Shown here: piece by piece, positions 1-12,600 of the stretch
Numbering within the stretch: position 1 is the stretch's first letter
How the letters are laid out: each line of letters begins with the position of its first letter
Source: Liolophura sinensis
Taxonomy: Eukaryota > Mollusca > Polyplacophora > Chitonida > Chitonidae
DNA length: 64,000 nt
Reading direction: 5' to 3'
Assembly: GCF_032854445.1 (NCBI RefSeq)
Contig: NC_088296.1
Coordinates: forward strand, 28,019,064 to 28,083,063
Made by a program: the position numbers and the translations under genes
Notes under the pieces: model-generated
Database searches by the model: none
The model's input: the letters and a program-made list of their open reading frames with translations, nothing else
Told to the model about the DNA's origin: nothing

Positions 1-240
1 TGTGGTATGGTGGAAGATAAAGATTCTGGGAATGTCTGTCAGTTTGAACTTCCACTGCTGTGCACGTGTGGTATGGTGGAAGAAAAAGATTCTGGAAATG
101 TCTCAGTTCGAACTTCCACTGTTGTCCACGTGTGATATGGTGGAAGATAAAGATTCTGGGAATGTCTGTCAGTTCACACTTTCACTGTTGTCCACATGTG
201 GTAAGGTGGAAGTAAAAGATTCTGGGAATGTCTCACTTGA
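1..240. repeat. Short tandem array, about four copies of a 62-66 bp unit
   Basis: Four successive copies begin with a TGTGGTATGGTGGAAG-like block and contain AAAGATTCTGGGAATGTCTC-like cores. The left end is cut by the window. It lies just upstream of the first Ig exon, so it is probably intronic. Confidence 0.85.
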
Positions 241-365
241 CTATATTGACCACATTATTTGAATGTGAAAAAACCGGATTGAGTCAAAACCCCTCGTACT
301 TAAACACAGCACACAACTAGAATATGAGCCAAGATTTTGACACCGGCCGTTTCTTTCATTTGCAG

Positions 366-686
366 CATTACCGTTTCTGGTTTTTTGTGCTACCTGTACA
401 TATGTTGTGTGGGAAGGTGACACAGTTCTTCTAAAATGTGGCACTGGGGATTCCGTTGAGAATTCATTCACGACTTGGTGCAAGATAGACGCAAATATGA
501 CCTGCAAAATATTCCTATATGGTGAACCTTCGTTAACACTCACCAATCCACCTTGGACTTCTACAGATGTGAAGTTGGTAGACGGAAACTCGTTATACAT
601 CACATCGGCATCGTATCCAAGAGACAATGGCACTTTTCATTGTTCTTCTGGTCAGGTTGACAAATCTATGGAGCTTGTCGTCTTTG
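366..686 (+). CDS. Ig receptor exon: Ig-like domain 1 (V-like)
   Basis: The acceptor TTTCATTTGCAG ends at 365 and the donor GTGAGT starts at 687; both borders are phase 1. The exon opens with a hydrophobic LPFLVFCATC stretch, then shows the Ig hallmarks: Cys in LLKC, the Trp in TTWCK, and YPRDNGTFHC with the second Cys. An extra Cys pair (CKIDANMTC) may add a disulphide. NMT and NGT are N-glycosylation sequons. A paralogous copy at 28,031 conserves all of these residues. Confidence 0.85.
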
Positions 687-3600
687 GTGAGTAATGATGT
701 GTTGATCAGATCTATATCTCTTGTACATAAGGTGAACGCTGAACCAAAGTCTATTGCTTTCTGATAAGGACATAGGAATAAAGCACAAGGAAAGTGAACA
801 TTTGTACAGAGTCTGTCTCTTATTCTAACATGTGTATGCAACGCAAACAGCCATTGTGCTAACTGTTAGCGAAGTAACTATTCATTTATTTATGTATTTG
901 TTTGCTTGGGTTTACAATCTATTTATTCATACGACGGTGGCCAGCATTAGGTAGGGGGAAACCGACCAGAGCCTCCGGGAAACTCTTGACCATCCGCAGG
1001 TTGGTGGTAATACTGGAGAAATTGTGAGCACGGAAGTGACTGAATATATTGCCAGTTTCAGTGTTCACTATTTCTTTGTCTGATGATCTTCTTTTTCTTC
1101 TCTTAGCCTTTCAGATATGTACATGTGTGCTTTTCAGATATGTACATATATGGCCAGTAATACACTCAAGTTGTATCAACACTGTCCTATGACTCAGTAC
1201 ACTGACAGTCTCGCCGGCTGATCTATCTAGTTCATGATTAGTATATTATCATTAGCTCTTAATTCAAACTTCCTTATGTTAGGTGTATGTAATCTCTCAA
1301 CAGGCGATTAAATTCATCGCAATATCCCTGCTGGTTGTCATGGTTACTGAATTTAAATATCTTTTTTCTGCAAGTAGCCGTGCTATATTTTGTAAACCAA
1401 TGGTTCCATTACAGTGTTACATCACTGCAGTATGTGCTTAGCACATGCATGTACAAACAGCACACATTGATAATTAGTAAAGGCCATTCTTCAACTGTCC
1501 ACTCTATACTGTCAGACTCATCGACATCAGAGATTAAGTATTTAACAAAATGGCTTGTAAACTCTCAGACAGCGATGAATCTGACAAAAAAATAAAAGAA
1601 AGAAATACGAACACTTATGGCCAAATAGCAATCAACACAAATCTGTTCTCCACAACATGCACCTTCTTCATTTCGTGTATTTCGGCTTCCAAACAACTTC
1701 TGTTTTCTCAACATTGATTTCAAACCTGCAAATATCTACAATATTCTTCATAAGTGTTTAACAGTTTTTTGTAATTCTCTCGTGACGCCGCCATCAACAC
1801 AATATCATCCGCATATAATAAGGTGAATGGTTCCATGCACGTGTCGTTTGTCCGGATTGTTACTCCATTACACCCTATGCCGTCAAAATACGCTTCCAAA
1901 TCATTTGACAAAACAGAGAATAAGGGAGAAAGATTTTCCTCTTGCCCAACATCGTTCATACAAGGGAAGTACCCTGCTTTTTCTTGTTAACTTGTACATA
2001 TGATTTTACCTCATCATACATAGATAAATCACATCAACAAACTTCCCTCGTATGCCATGTTTGGTAAGTTTGATCCACAGTCCGTCCCTCCAGGCTTTTT
2101 CAAATGCTTTGCTGAGATCTATGAAAGCACAGTATAACTTTTGCTTTTCTTACTCAAACATTTAAAATTTGATGAACTGTAGAAAAGTCTTTTCTGAATC
2201 CGGCTTGATAGAAACATAGGAGACCATTGAACTCAAGACAGAAAGGCATTTATGTACAATTGCTGTAAAGACTTTACCCCTACTGCTTGGAAGCGTGATT
2301 GGGCGGTAATTAACAGCGTCCATATGACTAGCCTTGTTCTAGGCATAATTATGGCCGTTCACCAACCTTTAGGAATACATGCAGTGTTTAAAATCATATT
2401 TAAAAAATTCAAGTGAATATCCTTCATGAGTGGGAAAGTTTCCTTAATGCGTTTTGTAAATATACTGTCCACACCCTAGCTTTACTGCTTTTAGTTGTTC
2501 TACTATGCTTTCGACTTGGGGCCTCCGTGGCTCAGTCGGTTAGCGCGCTAGCGCAGCGTAATGACCCAGAAGCCTCTCACCAATGCGGTCGCTGTGAGTT
2601 CAAGTCCAGCTCATGCTGGCTTCCTCTCCGGCCGTAAGTGGGAAGGTCTGCCAGCAACCTGCAGATGGTCGTGGGTTTCCCCCGGGCTCTGCCCGGTTTC
2701 CACCCACCATAATGCTGGCCGCCGTCGTATAAGTGAAATATTCTTGAGTACGGCGTAAAACACCAATCAAATAAATAAATAAATAAATAAAATGCTTTCG
2801 ACTTCGCCCAGAGTAAAGTATCCATTAAGAGGGTCACTGTTTACCTCACTGCTAAGTAACTTCCCTGCCCATATAATGTTGCCACCTCCTTTAGGTGTCA
2901 CTGTTAACATGTCTAAAATGAGTGGAGACCTGCTCCAGAGGGATGTTAGTTTCCTCACATTTAGTATTTTGAATTTATTAAGAATTTCAAAATGCTTTGG
3001 GATTACTTTTCCTAAGCATGTGTCCATTTATTTCTGTATTTTGCCCTTGTGGTGTGCCTGTATTTTGCGACGTATTTTGTACTTCCTGTTCACCGTGCAT
3101 GATAAGTCTTTGTCTTCCGCGGATCTGTTTTTGGGGTGTTTTGCTTTAGCAGCATTATATTAGCCCCTTTTTCCTTTGCAGTCACTGTCAAACCATGGCT
3201 TGTGGTTATTGGCTCCTGTAAAGTGTACTTTGTGTTTCTTTGTACTGCTTCGGCTTTCAAAGGTCTTGTTTTCGCTATATGATCTATAGTGCTTTGTGAG
3301 ATATTTTCACGCCCATTTTCATTCAAATCACGTGAAGTGCCGAATACATTACATATTTCATTTTGATTCATGTTTTCCAGATACAAATTTTTTGTCATTG
3401 TTCCATTTTCGTGACTTGTTTTCCCGTGTTGTGTGTTTTGTTGGAATGATACTTGTTTCATTTATCGTGTAACGGAGGCTGAATGTAACAGGGCAGAGAA
3501 CACAAGGTGCAAAATTCGTGCACATAATAACCTTTAACCCATTCGCTGAAAACAGTACTGAAAATCTACTGTTGTACCAGCTTTGACAGTGGCTTTTATA

Positions 3601-6600
3601 ATACCTCTGTCATTATCCACACGACCATTACATTTACACAATTGTCGGAGTCTGTAGCTATAGCTGCCTGTCTTTATCTTATCGGCATTACTTCATTGAA
3701 GTGGAATTCTCATATCAGGGAACAACAATCGTTGGTTCATGCAGTCAGTGACAGGGCAATCAATAACACAATCATCTGCAAAACCAAAAATCAGTACTTT
3801 GGCTAGTTTGAATATTAAAATCTTCTGTCAGGGAGACATTTTGGGGTTGTTCGATTTTTCTGGCTAACTCGCTTTCTATAGAATCATATGCTTAAGCCTG
3901 ACTAATAAATATTTTCCAGTGTACAAGTAGTAAGATAATCACTTAGGATTTCAAACACATGTATCCCAAATGTCAGATCTTGATTTCTATTTCAAAAAAT
4001 AATACAAAATGAAACACGTTTTAGTTAAAACTATCACTGAGATGATAATAAAGTAACTTCTTGAGCATAAGGAGTAAGATTTCGTCACATAATGTATCAA
4101 TGTCAAAGTCAGTGACCTCTTGGCCCGGCGACCTAGAATCTGATGAGCAAATGTCACCAAACATTTCTCAAAAAACCTTTAAAATCTTTCTAATGAGATG
4201 ATGAAGGTGAATGTTTGGTAGATGGGTTCAATCAAAAGTTTTCCCTATTTCGTCTCTCCTACTAATACAAACTGCATTCCGATAATTGAATTTACCATCC
4301 ACAATATCCTGTAATTCGTAGTCATCCCTAAGACACGCTACAGGTATGTCTCTCTTAATAAAAGCTTTCACTTGAGACTTTGAAATCAAATCTCGCCAGG
4401 GGTGACAGTTGACGGCATGATTTCCCTACTCTCGTTACAGCTTCGAGCCGTTGGGTTCGGCTTTTTCACATCCGGTTAATATAAATATCGGACTTGACTT
4501 TAGAGATATTAGAAAAATAGACTCGGAGTAACAATATTTTCTAACACAATCGACGCTTGTCCGATATGGCGATGTAAAGTGGCGAAGTTACGATAGGACG
4601 ATGGGGCCACGAAGCGAAGTTGTATCGCGACTGAATTCCACCTGTATAGACCGCTTAAAAATAGCCTGGTTTGTCATCTTTACTAAGTGATTACTTATAC
4701 CATCAGGCCCAGACACCTTGTTCACGTTCAGCGGATTTTTAAAACTATGTTTGATCTATTACAGTCATATCTGTTAGTTCTTCATAGTGAGGCATGACAA
4801 GCATGGGCGGTTCAACATTATCTGAAAACAAAGACATTTTGACAATCGGCTGCTTAAACCTGGATTACAAAGAATAGTTCCATCGTAGAATCAAGCTAGC
4901 CCTACTTGTATCAATTTGACTTTTCCTACATAGTTTGATGTCGAATGTCGCAGTTATAGAGCGTCTGTTTTATTTCACTAAAGAAAATGTTAGAATCTGC
5001 AACAAATCTTGGATTTTTTCTCATCCACCTATATTATTCAATTCATGAATTCCGAAAACACACACAGCATATGACTCGTAATGCATAGTGTTGAATGTCG
5101 TATGGGTTACTTCTATGAGACTTTCTTCGGTTCGTCATATAACTTGTGCTGTATGCAGTAACTGACATGGAAGAAACACATCTGTGTTTTTATTGCAGTT
5201 GGTGTTAAGAATCTTACTGTCTCGTCTGACCCTAACTTCCCGGTGCCGGAAAACACGGAGGTGACGTTTACCTGTGAGGCTGAAGGCGGGAATCCCACCC
5301 CGAACATTACCTGGGAGATTCCAGAGGCGTCAGCTCAGCCGAAACCAACCGCGTCTGATATCAGCAGCCCAGATATCACTGACTCTGACCAAGGACATGA
5401 ACAACCAGGAGCTGGTCTGTACCGCACAGCAAAGGGAGAGAACTCTCACTGAGACCATCAAGCTTAACATCAAGTGTATGTATAAGTGGCTTGAAGTATT
5501 TGATTTATTGATTTGATTGGTGTTTTACGCCGAACTCAAAAATATTTCACTTATACGACGGCGGCCAGCATTATGGTGGGAGGAAAACGGACAAAGCCGG
5601 GGGGAACCCACGACCACCAGGTTGCTGGTAGTCCTTCCCACGTACAGCCGGAGAGGAAGCCAGCTTGAGCTGGACTTGAACTCACAGCGACCGCATTGGT
5701 GAGAGACTTCTGTGTCATTACGCTGCGCTGGCGCGCTAATCAACGGAGCCACGGAGGCCCTTGGGCTTAAAGTAGAGCGACACATTTAGCCTAAGAAATT
5801 ATTTCAAGAATATATTTGGTAAAATACACACGTTTGTCAGATAAATACGTCAGAAGGACGATTTGTCACCTGTAAGTCATTTGTGGGAGCTCTACCTAAT
5901 ATCATGCAGCTTGATGGTAGTAACTCTATCGGTCACTCATTCGTGTGTCGCTCGTCCCGGGACCCCGGCAGTTGGTAAGCCTTAAATCATTTTACCTATT
6001 CATTAGTTAAAGGGACACGTTGCTGACGCTAATAATGTTGTGCTCCAATTTTAAACGTCTTGTATACATAGTTAAGATTCCAGATGACTAGTGAAAAATT
6101 TCTGTCCTTTCTGTCCTACAATTTTACAAAACGATAGAAAGATACATCGTATTTCAATACGACGTACCGTTTTGATAATACATGTGCGATCTACGAGCAA
6201 ACGTGGCATCGTGGGAATCTTACACCAGTGACGGATTTCCCCTTGTAATTGTCGTAATTGACGCTTTCGAAAGATGTATGCCTATGGGGTTTAGCTAGGA
6301 GTCAAATACAACTCATTTTTGTATATAGCTGAACAAGCGTATAAAATCAGAATTTCTATCGGCAGTATGTCCCTTCTGCCTTCCCTGTACTAAGCCACTC
6401 AGAAAAAAAATCTACAAGAACGAGTCCTATTCGTGTGGATTGCAGATAAACCGAAGGTTGAGATCCAGATCACACCTGCTGAGTATTACCATGGTGACGA
6501 GGTAACCCTCACGTGCTTATCTGATGGCTATCCCGATCCAAACATCACCTGGAGATTCGAAGACAAATTTATCACATATGACTCGTCATACAGGAACATT

Positions 6601-9600
6601 TTCAGTATTGTACGAGTGGACCAATCCCATACAGGAATCTACACCTGTCTGGCCGTCAACTCTGAAGGGAGCGACACCGCGTCCAAAAACCTGAGTCTGG
6701 ACGCCAATAAACGTGAGTCACATCGCGTTATTTGTCAATAATTTAATTTCTACGAATGCATACTTGTACTGCACAATCCGATTGGTCTCATTTGTGCGTT
6801 TATACTCCAATAAACCGACAAAAAAATGAAGCCACACCCATGTAGAACTATTTTTTCCAACATTAGCTCTGGAAGAGACTGAAGGCATGTTTTGCAATCG
6901 CCATGACAAAGTCATCTACCGCATATCCTTGGCGTGCAATAACAATAGCGCAAACGCCTTATCGTCTCGAAAATTCTTCCCACGAAATGAATTCAACTCG
7001 GTCTCCATCTTCTGCGCCCAAAGTTCTCTAGCTCGGAATTCAGATGTAAACTTTGCCTCGCCACTTCCCTCGCTGACGTTGCTTAGTAACGGTAGAACGT
7101 CTTTCACCAATTTCATTGGCTCAAAGAATCTCATTCATAAAGTGTGTATTCAGGAGCCTGCGGTGTTCCCTTCTTCAAAACAGTCAGCTAAAATTTCTCA
7201 TAGTTTGGAATGGAAGTAAATCATTAGATAACATCCTTTTATTCCTTAAATTGATTTATAAGGATTGACTATAGGTTTTTAGGTTTATTGGGGTATAAAG
7301 GAAAAAGACCGCTGTGCAAACTGTATGAATCCGTGGTTTACTTTCTGCTGTTCCAAAAAACCGTGCCACCAAGCACAGTGACTGTTTCCTAAATTTGAGT
7401 ATAACCTTAGATATCTAAATACTTCAGCTATAAAAAGAGATACAGCTGATAAACTCTTGTTCCGCGACAAGAGTTGTGTGTATTTCTGTTTTGTCGCCAT
7501 CGTACATCGTGTGATACATGATTATTTTTAGTACGGTGTAAAACACTTGTGAGTGACTTTTAACTTCGTACTTAACAATTTTTCAATCATATGAAGACGA
7601 AGGAGTCATTAGGGTGCATGTACGTGTAATGTACCTCCATGATGAAGGGCGGATTTCCAACGCTTTTTTATCTAGTGCTGCTTCACTGAGACGACTCACC
7701 GAAGGTAAATAAGCCGCATCGCCCGAGCCATTATACTGATACGGGTCAACCAGTGGTTGCACCCTCCTCTTCATGCTGAACGCCAAGCGAGGAAGTTACA
7801 ACTTCTTCTTTTAAGATGACTCGGCCCAGGATTGACACGGGCGTTCTACCAACTGTACTCTCGGTGCTGGTTATAGCTGTGATGTAAAAGGGGAACATAA
7901 ATAGACACTGGTAAAGACCGATTACAACTTGTGTCAGAATATAATGTCTGCCAAACACAAAAAAGAAATCGTAAAAGAAGAAAATTGGCTTCAAAAACCT
8001 GCCAAAAAAGCGACCTTTTTGACTTAGAACAGCAAAGATATACAGCATATATATAATACTATAATACACAAAGAAAAACATGGACTAACACAGGTTTGTC
8101 GTATATAGTATATCACAGTGCAGTTTCTACCCATAACATCGTACAATTTGTCAGCGTGCGCGGTGTTCCTGCTGTTTGGAGCGTGTTAAACCTAATACTC
8201 AAGCGGACGCTCTACCAAGTGTGCTATCCGGACCGGTAAAACACTTGTGAAATCAAGCAAATAAATATGTTCTTTGAAGTGTGTGATCTTTGTAGGTAGA
8301 ACGGTTTCTTCTCACCAGGCAGTGCTCTATTGGTCGACAGGGGGTGTAGCTCTGGGTGTGTTGATAATTGGACTAATGGTCACTTTGTGTTACTTTCATT
8401 TAAGAAAAACAACCAATCAAGGTAAGAACTCCAGACGATTTTTTGAAGGGACAGTTCGTGTTACCTGTATATTGTTTTCACCTATATGGACAAAACTGAT
8501 GAGATTTTTCCATTGACATAACACAATTTCGACAAACAGTTTTATCGTATTTCACTTTAACATACCATTAGCAATTGAAACCAATCTGTAAATTTAACAG
8601 TTACAATGGGAAACTTGCGTTTATATAGTATACTATAGAAAAAAGTAGTTTGTTGAAATAAAGAATGTAAGAAAACTGGTGCCAACACATATGTTACAGA
8701 GCGGAATTCCGGTGAGTCGTTGGAATTACAGGTCATCACAGAAAGCGCTATGTCTGAAAACGTCATGCCCGAGAACGTCATGCATGAACGCATGACAGAG
8801 AACGCCATACCCGCACAAGTGATTCTTGAGAACGTCGGTGAACAGCACGGGACAGGTATAAGCGAGATGTGCAGCTCTCTGAATAATAAACGTTGTCGGA
8901 CAACTTTAGGATGCCCAAATCGCAGCAAATCGTATCAGTGTCTGCTGCAACACTGTGTGTCACTTAAGTTTGTTTGTCTGACTGGTCTTTTACGCTGTAG
9001 TCGAGAATATTTCACTTAAACGACTGCGGCCAGCAGTATGGTGAGAGGAAGCAGGTCAGAGTCCAGTAGAAACCCGAAACAATCCGCAGGTTGCTGCCCT
9101 GTACGGCCACTGCTGTTCATGTGTTTTAGGAGCATACATTCACGTAGTAGTCTGACTAATTAGAGGGTTGAAATGACGTGAATCAATTATAAAATAAATG
9201 AATTAAGTAGTTATTACAGGAAAGAAAACTGGAGTGCTTTCTTTTGAAATGCCTTGTTATGGCCACCAATGTGCATAACAGATTAGGCCTACATGGTTAT
9301 TCCAAATGACTTACAGAAGTTGAGTGGTCAAAATCTCATATTCTGAACTTATGTATATCTTTTTGCTTGTATTTGCTTTAATGTTGTTTTGTCTTCAAGT
9401 GATGCCCCTAGGAACTATGCGGTACAACCCAGTCACTACACTACCTAGGTACCCTGTAGAAACACGCACACTGTACATGTAACAATATTTGACAGACTTA
9501 CATATTGCAGAAGTCGGTTCCAACGAAGTACCCGCTTTTGAGACTGGAACTATAGCACATAACACAGGTCAGGAAAGAAGCCCATTTCTAGAGAGCCGAA

Positions 9601-12600
9601 GGACAAAACAAGAAACGGGAGATGGAATCATGCCAGACGAAGACCTGGGAGAAAATGTGATTCCAGAAAAACCAAGTGCAGAGGGGGCCTCTGGTGGAAT
9701 GGCGAGTGCAGATGTGGAGGAACATGGTTAGGCTGATGATTATCATGGAGCATACTGTGTTGTAAAATATAGTAAATTGTTCTGTCGCCTATAGGGAATT
9801 GTTCTGTAGAATATAGCAAATTGTCCTGCAGACTATAGCAAATTGTCTGTAGAATATAGCAAATTGTTTTGTAGGCTATAAGGAATTGTTCTGTAGAATA
9901 TAGCAAATTGTTCTACAGACTAGAGCAAATTGTTTTGTAGGCTATAGGAATTGTTCTGTAGAATATAGCAAATTGTTCTACATACTAGAGCAAATTGTCT
10001 GTAGAATATAGCAAATTGTTTTGTAGCTATAGGGAATTGTTCTGTAGAATATAGCAAATTGTTCTACAGACTAGAGCAAATTGTCTGTAGAATATAGCAA
10101 ATTGTTCTGTAGGCTAAAGGGAATTGTTCTGTAGAATATAGCAAATTGTTCTGCAGACTAGAGCAAATTTGTCTTGTAGGATATAGCAAATGGTTCTGCA
10201 GATTATAGCAATTTGTAAGATAGAATATAGCAAATTGTTCTGTAGAATATAGCAAGTTGTTCTGCAGAATAAGCGAATGATACAATTAACAGTTAACATC
10301 GATATGCGTACACATAGACCTATAATTGTATTGTTGAAACTGTTATATTAGACATAACTGATGGCAAATTATTATCATTTTTTCAAGCCAGAATGTCTTA
10401 TTCACGCTGAATACTGAAACCTTTGTTCTCATGAGTGGTCGCTGCTTGAAGATCAAAATTTTTCTTATTTTTAATACCTTCTCGAGCAAATTGCCATTTC
10501 AATTATCGTCTGATGGATTTACTCATTTGATTTAGTGTTACGCAGAACTAATACCAGGGCTGAGCTGTTCGTTGTACTAGGGGGTTGTTATACCTGTACA
10601 TGTAAGAAACGACACGAACGTAGATTGCACCGGGGAGTGTAATACGATTCTCCCTTTCTGTCTCTGCCGGTTGGGCAGGGTAAAGCTCCTATTTATTAAA
10701 AGTGTTGTGTCTGATAAATAGTTAGAGGGACATCGGAACTTATTATCTCCCTTAATATGTATCACTGTGTACTTGTTTTGCAGTGTATGAAGACATAGCT
10801 GAAGACATCCTAACCGAAGACTCGCGTGAGTGCTACGTGTTTAGATCTGTTTAGCAACAGACTATTCCATCTGTGTATTATGTAATGATAAATTTTCCTA
10901 ATCTCACGTACATACAGGTGTATTCTCTTAATTTATTTTCATTAGTTTTAATTCTGTTTACGTCTGTGAGAAATTACTCATTTTGGAAACTAATTGGAAG
11001 GGGAAGGTGTTTTAGAAAAGGGAAGGAGTTGTTAGAGTCACAAAAATATTTTTGCATCCTTGTGACAAATATCACCCTGCCTTTACTTGTGTTAAGAGAA
11101 AAAACGGTGATATTTAAATAGGAGGGCGTCGGAATGAAGAAAGGACAAATTTCATGCCCGGTATCATTAAACACGAAGTCATTAAGCGTGGAATGACCAA
11201 GCCTGGAACCGTTAAGCCTGCAATAACCAAACCTGCAATAACCAAGCCTGGAATCACCAAGTTTGGAAAGGCTATGTCAGAAGTTGTTAAGGATGAGATG
11301 CCAGAAGCTTCAATAGAGAAACGTGGTAAGACTTATTTTTTTTCAAGGCAGATTTACTTCTCTGATTTTTTTCCTTTAGATTTTAAATGTGTAGACATAC
11401 TTGACTGATCTTAATTCTGGATCAAAATGTTATTTAGTGAATATCTCCTTGAGGTGCTATTTTTATCGCCACCACCTATCGCCACATATCGTTAAGAGGA
11501 TATTGTTTCAGCTGCATTGAGAATGATGAGAGATGCTCAGTTTGGGACAGGATTACAAATGGTGTGTTGTATGTGTCCTCTGTAATGCTCCATGAATCCT
11601 CTAACAACTGCATAGCGAAAGGTCGCTAACGCCCATACAGAACCGAACATTTCTATACAGTAGTCTATTTGTGCTGTGTGAGGGCGGGATGTGGCTGAGT
11701 GGTTAAGATGCTTATGTTTAATCCGTACGACAATGGATGTTAATGAAACCACCTTAATTGTAATGTTTGTGCCTCTCAGCTTATCAGATATATCATTGCT
11801 ACTATTAAATGTTTTAGGGCTGCGTTGGAATGACGGATGTTCCCCCACCATGCCAGGAAACGCGGCACGGGAGAAGGCGGTGTTAAAAAAAGGCATCCCC
11901 AAAAAGCCAATACCGATAAAGATGACCCCAGTGATGACTTTGTCGCATACCGCTATGACAGAACAGTCTCCGCCCCTAAACCTCAGCCCAGAGAAAGCCA
12001 TGCCAGAACACATTTCGTCCGAAAACGTGACTGTTGCGATGACAGGTGCAAGATCTAGGGAATACGGTAAGGCTGATGTGTCTCACACCAAGTAAAATTT
12101 AAGTAGATATTGAATCTTTAGGTAGAATTCACATTACATTTTTGACATTGCCCCACTGCACCAACATTCCGTTAGCTGGATGTTCCTTTTTTGTGTTAAA
12201 CGAGTCGTACTGTTCATTTCGCCATTCATGGGCCTGTTGGTAGTGTGTGTATTCATTTAGCCATTTATAAGGGCCTGCTGGTAGTCTGTGCATTGATTTG
12301 GACATTTATGTGCGTCTGTTGGTTGTGTGTGTATTCATTGGTAATTTATATAGGCCTGTTGGTAGAGTGTGTATTCATTACAGTAGCATGCATTATTTCT
12401 CTGAGTTTTCATGTAACATGTGTTACTATGTATAGACAGACTGCTATATTACTGTTTACAGAGAAATTACCATATTACTGTTACTATTTGTATACAGACT
12501 TCTAGATTACTATTACCATTTAGAGACAGACTGCCATATTACTGTTACTCTTTATAGATAGACTGCTAGATTACTGTTAGTCTTCATAGGCACACTACTA

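Noticed and set aside
2413-2837. Short open frames around 2.4-2.8 kb
   Set aside because: They fall across the SINE and the decayed retrotransposon and match no host protein.
9628-10299. Minus-strand frames rich in YILQ repeats
   Set aside because: Translation of an intronic minisatellite; frames shift between copies.
11680-11715. tRNA-like sequence GGCTGAGTGGTTAAGATGC
   Set aside because: Only an A-box-like match; no B-box, no cloverleaf and no SINE body could be drawn.
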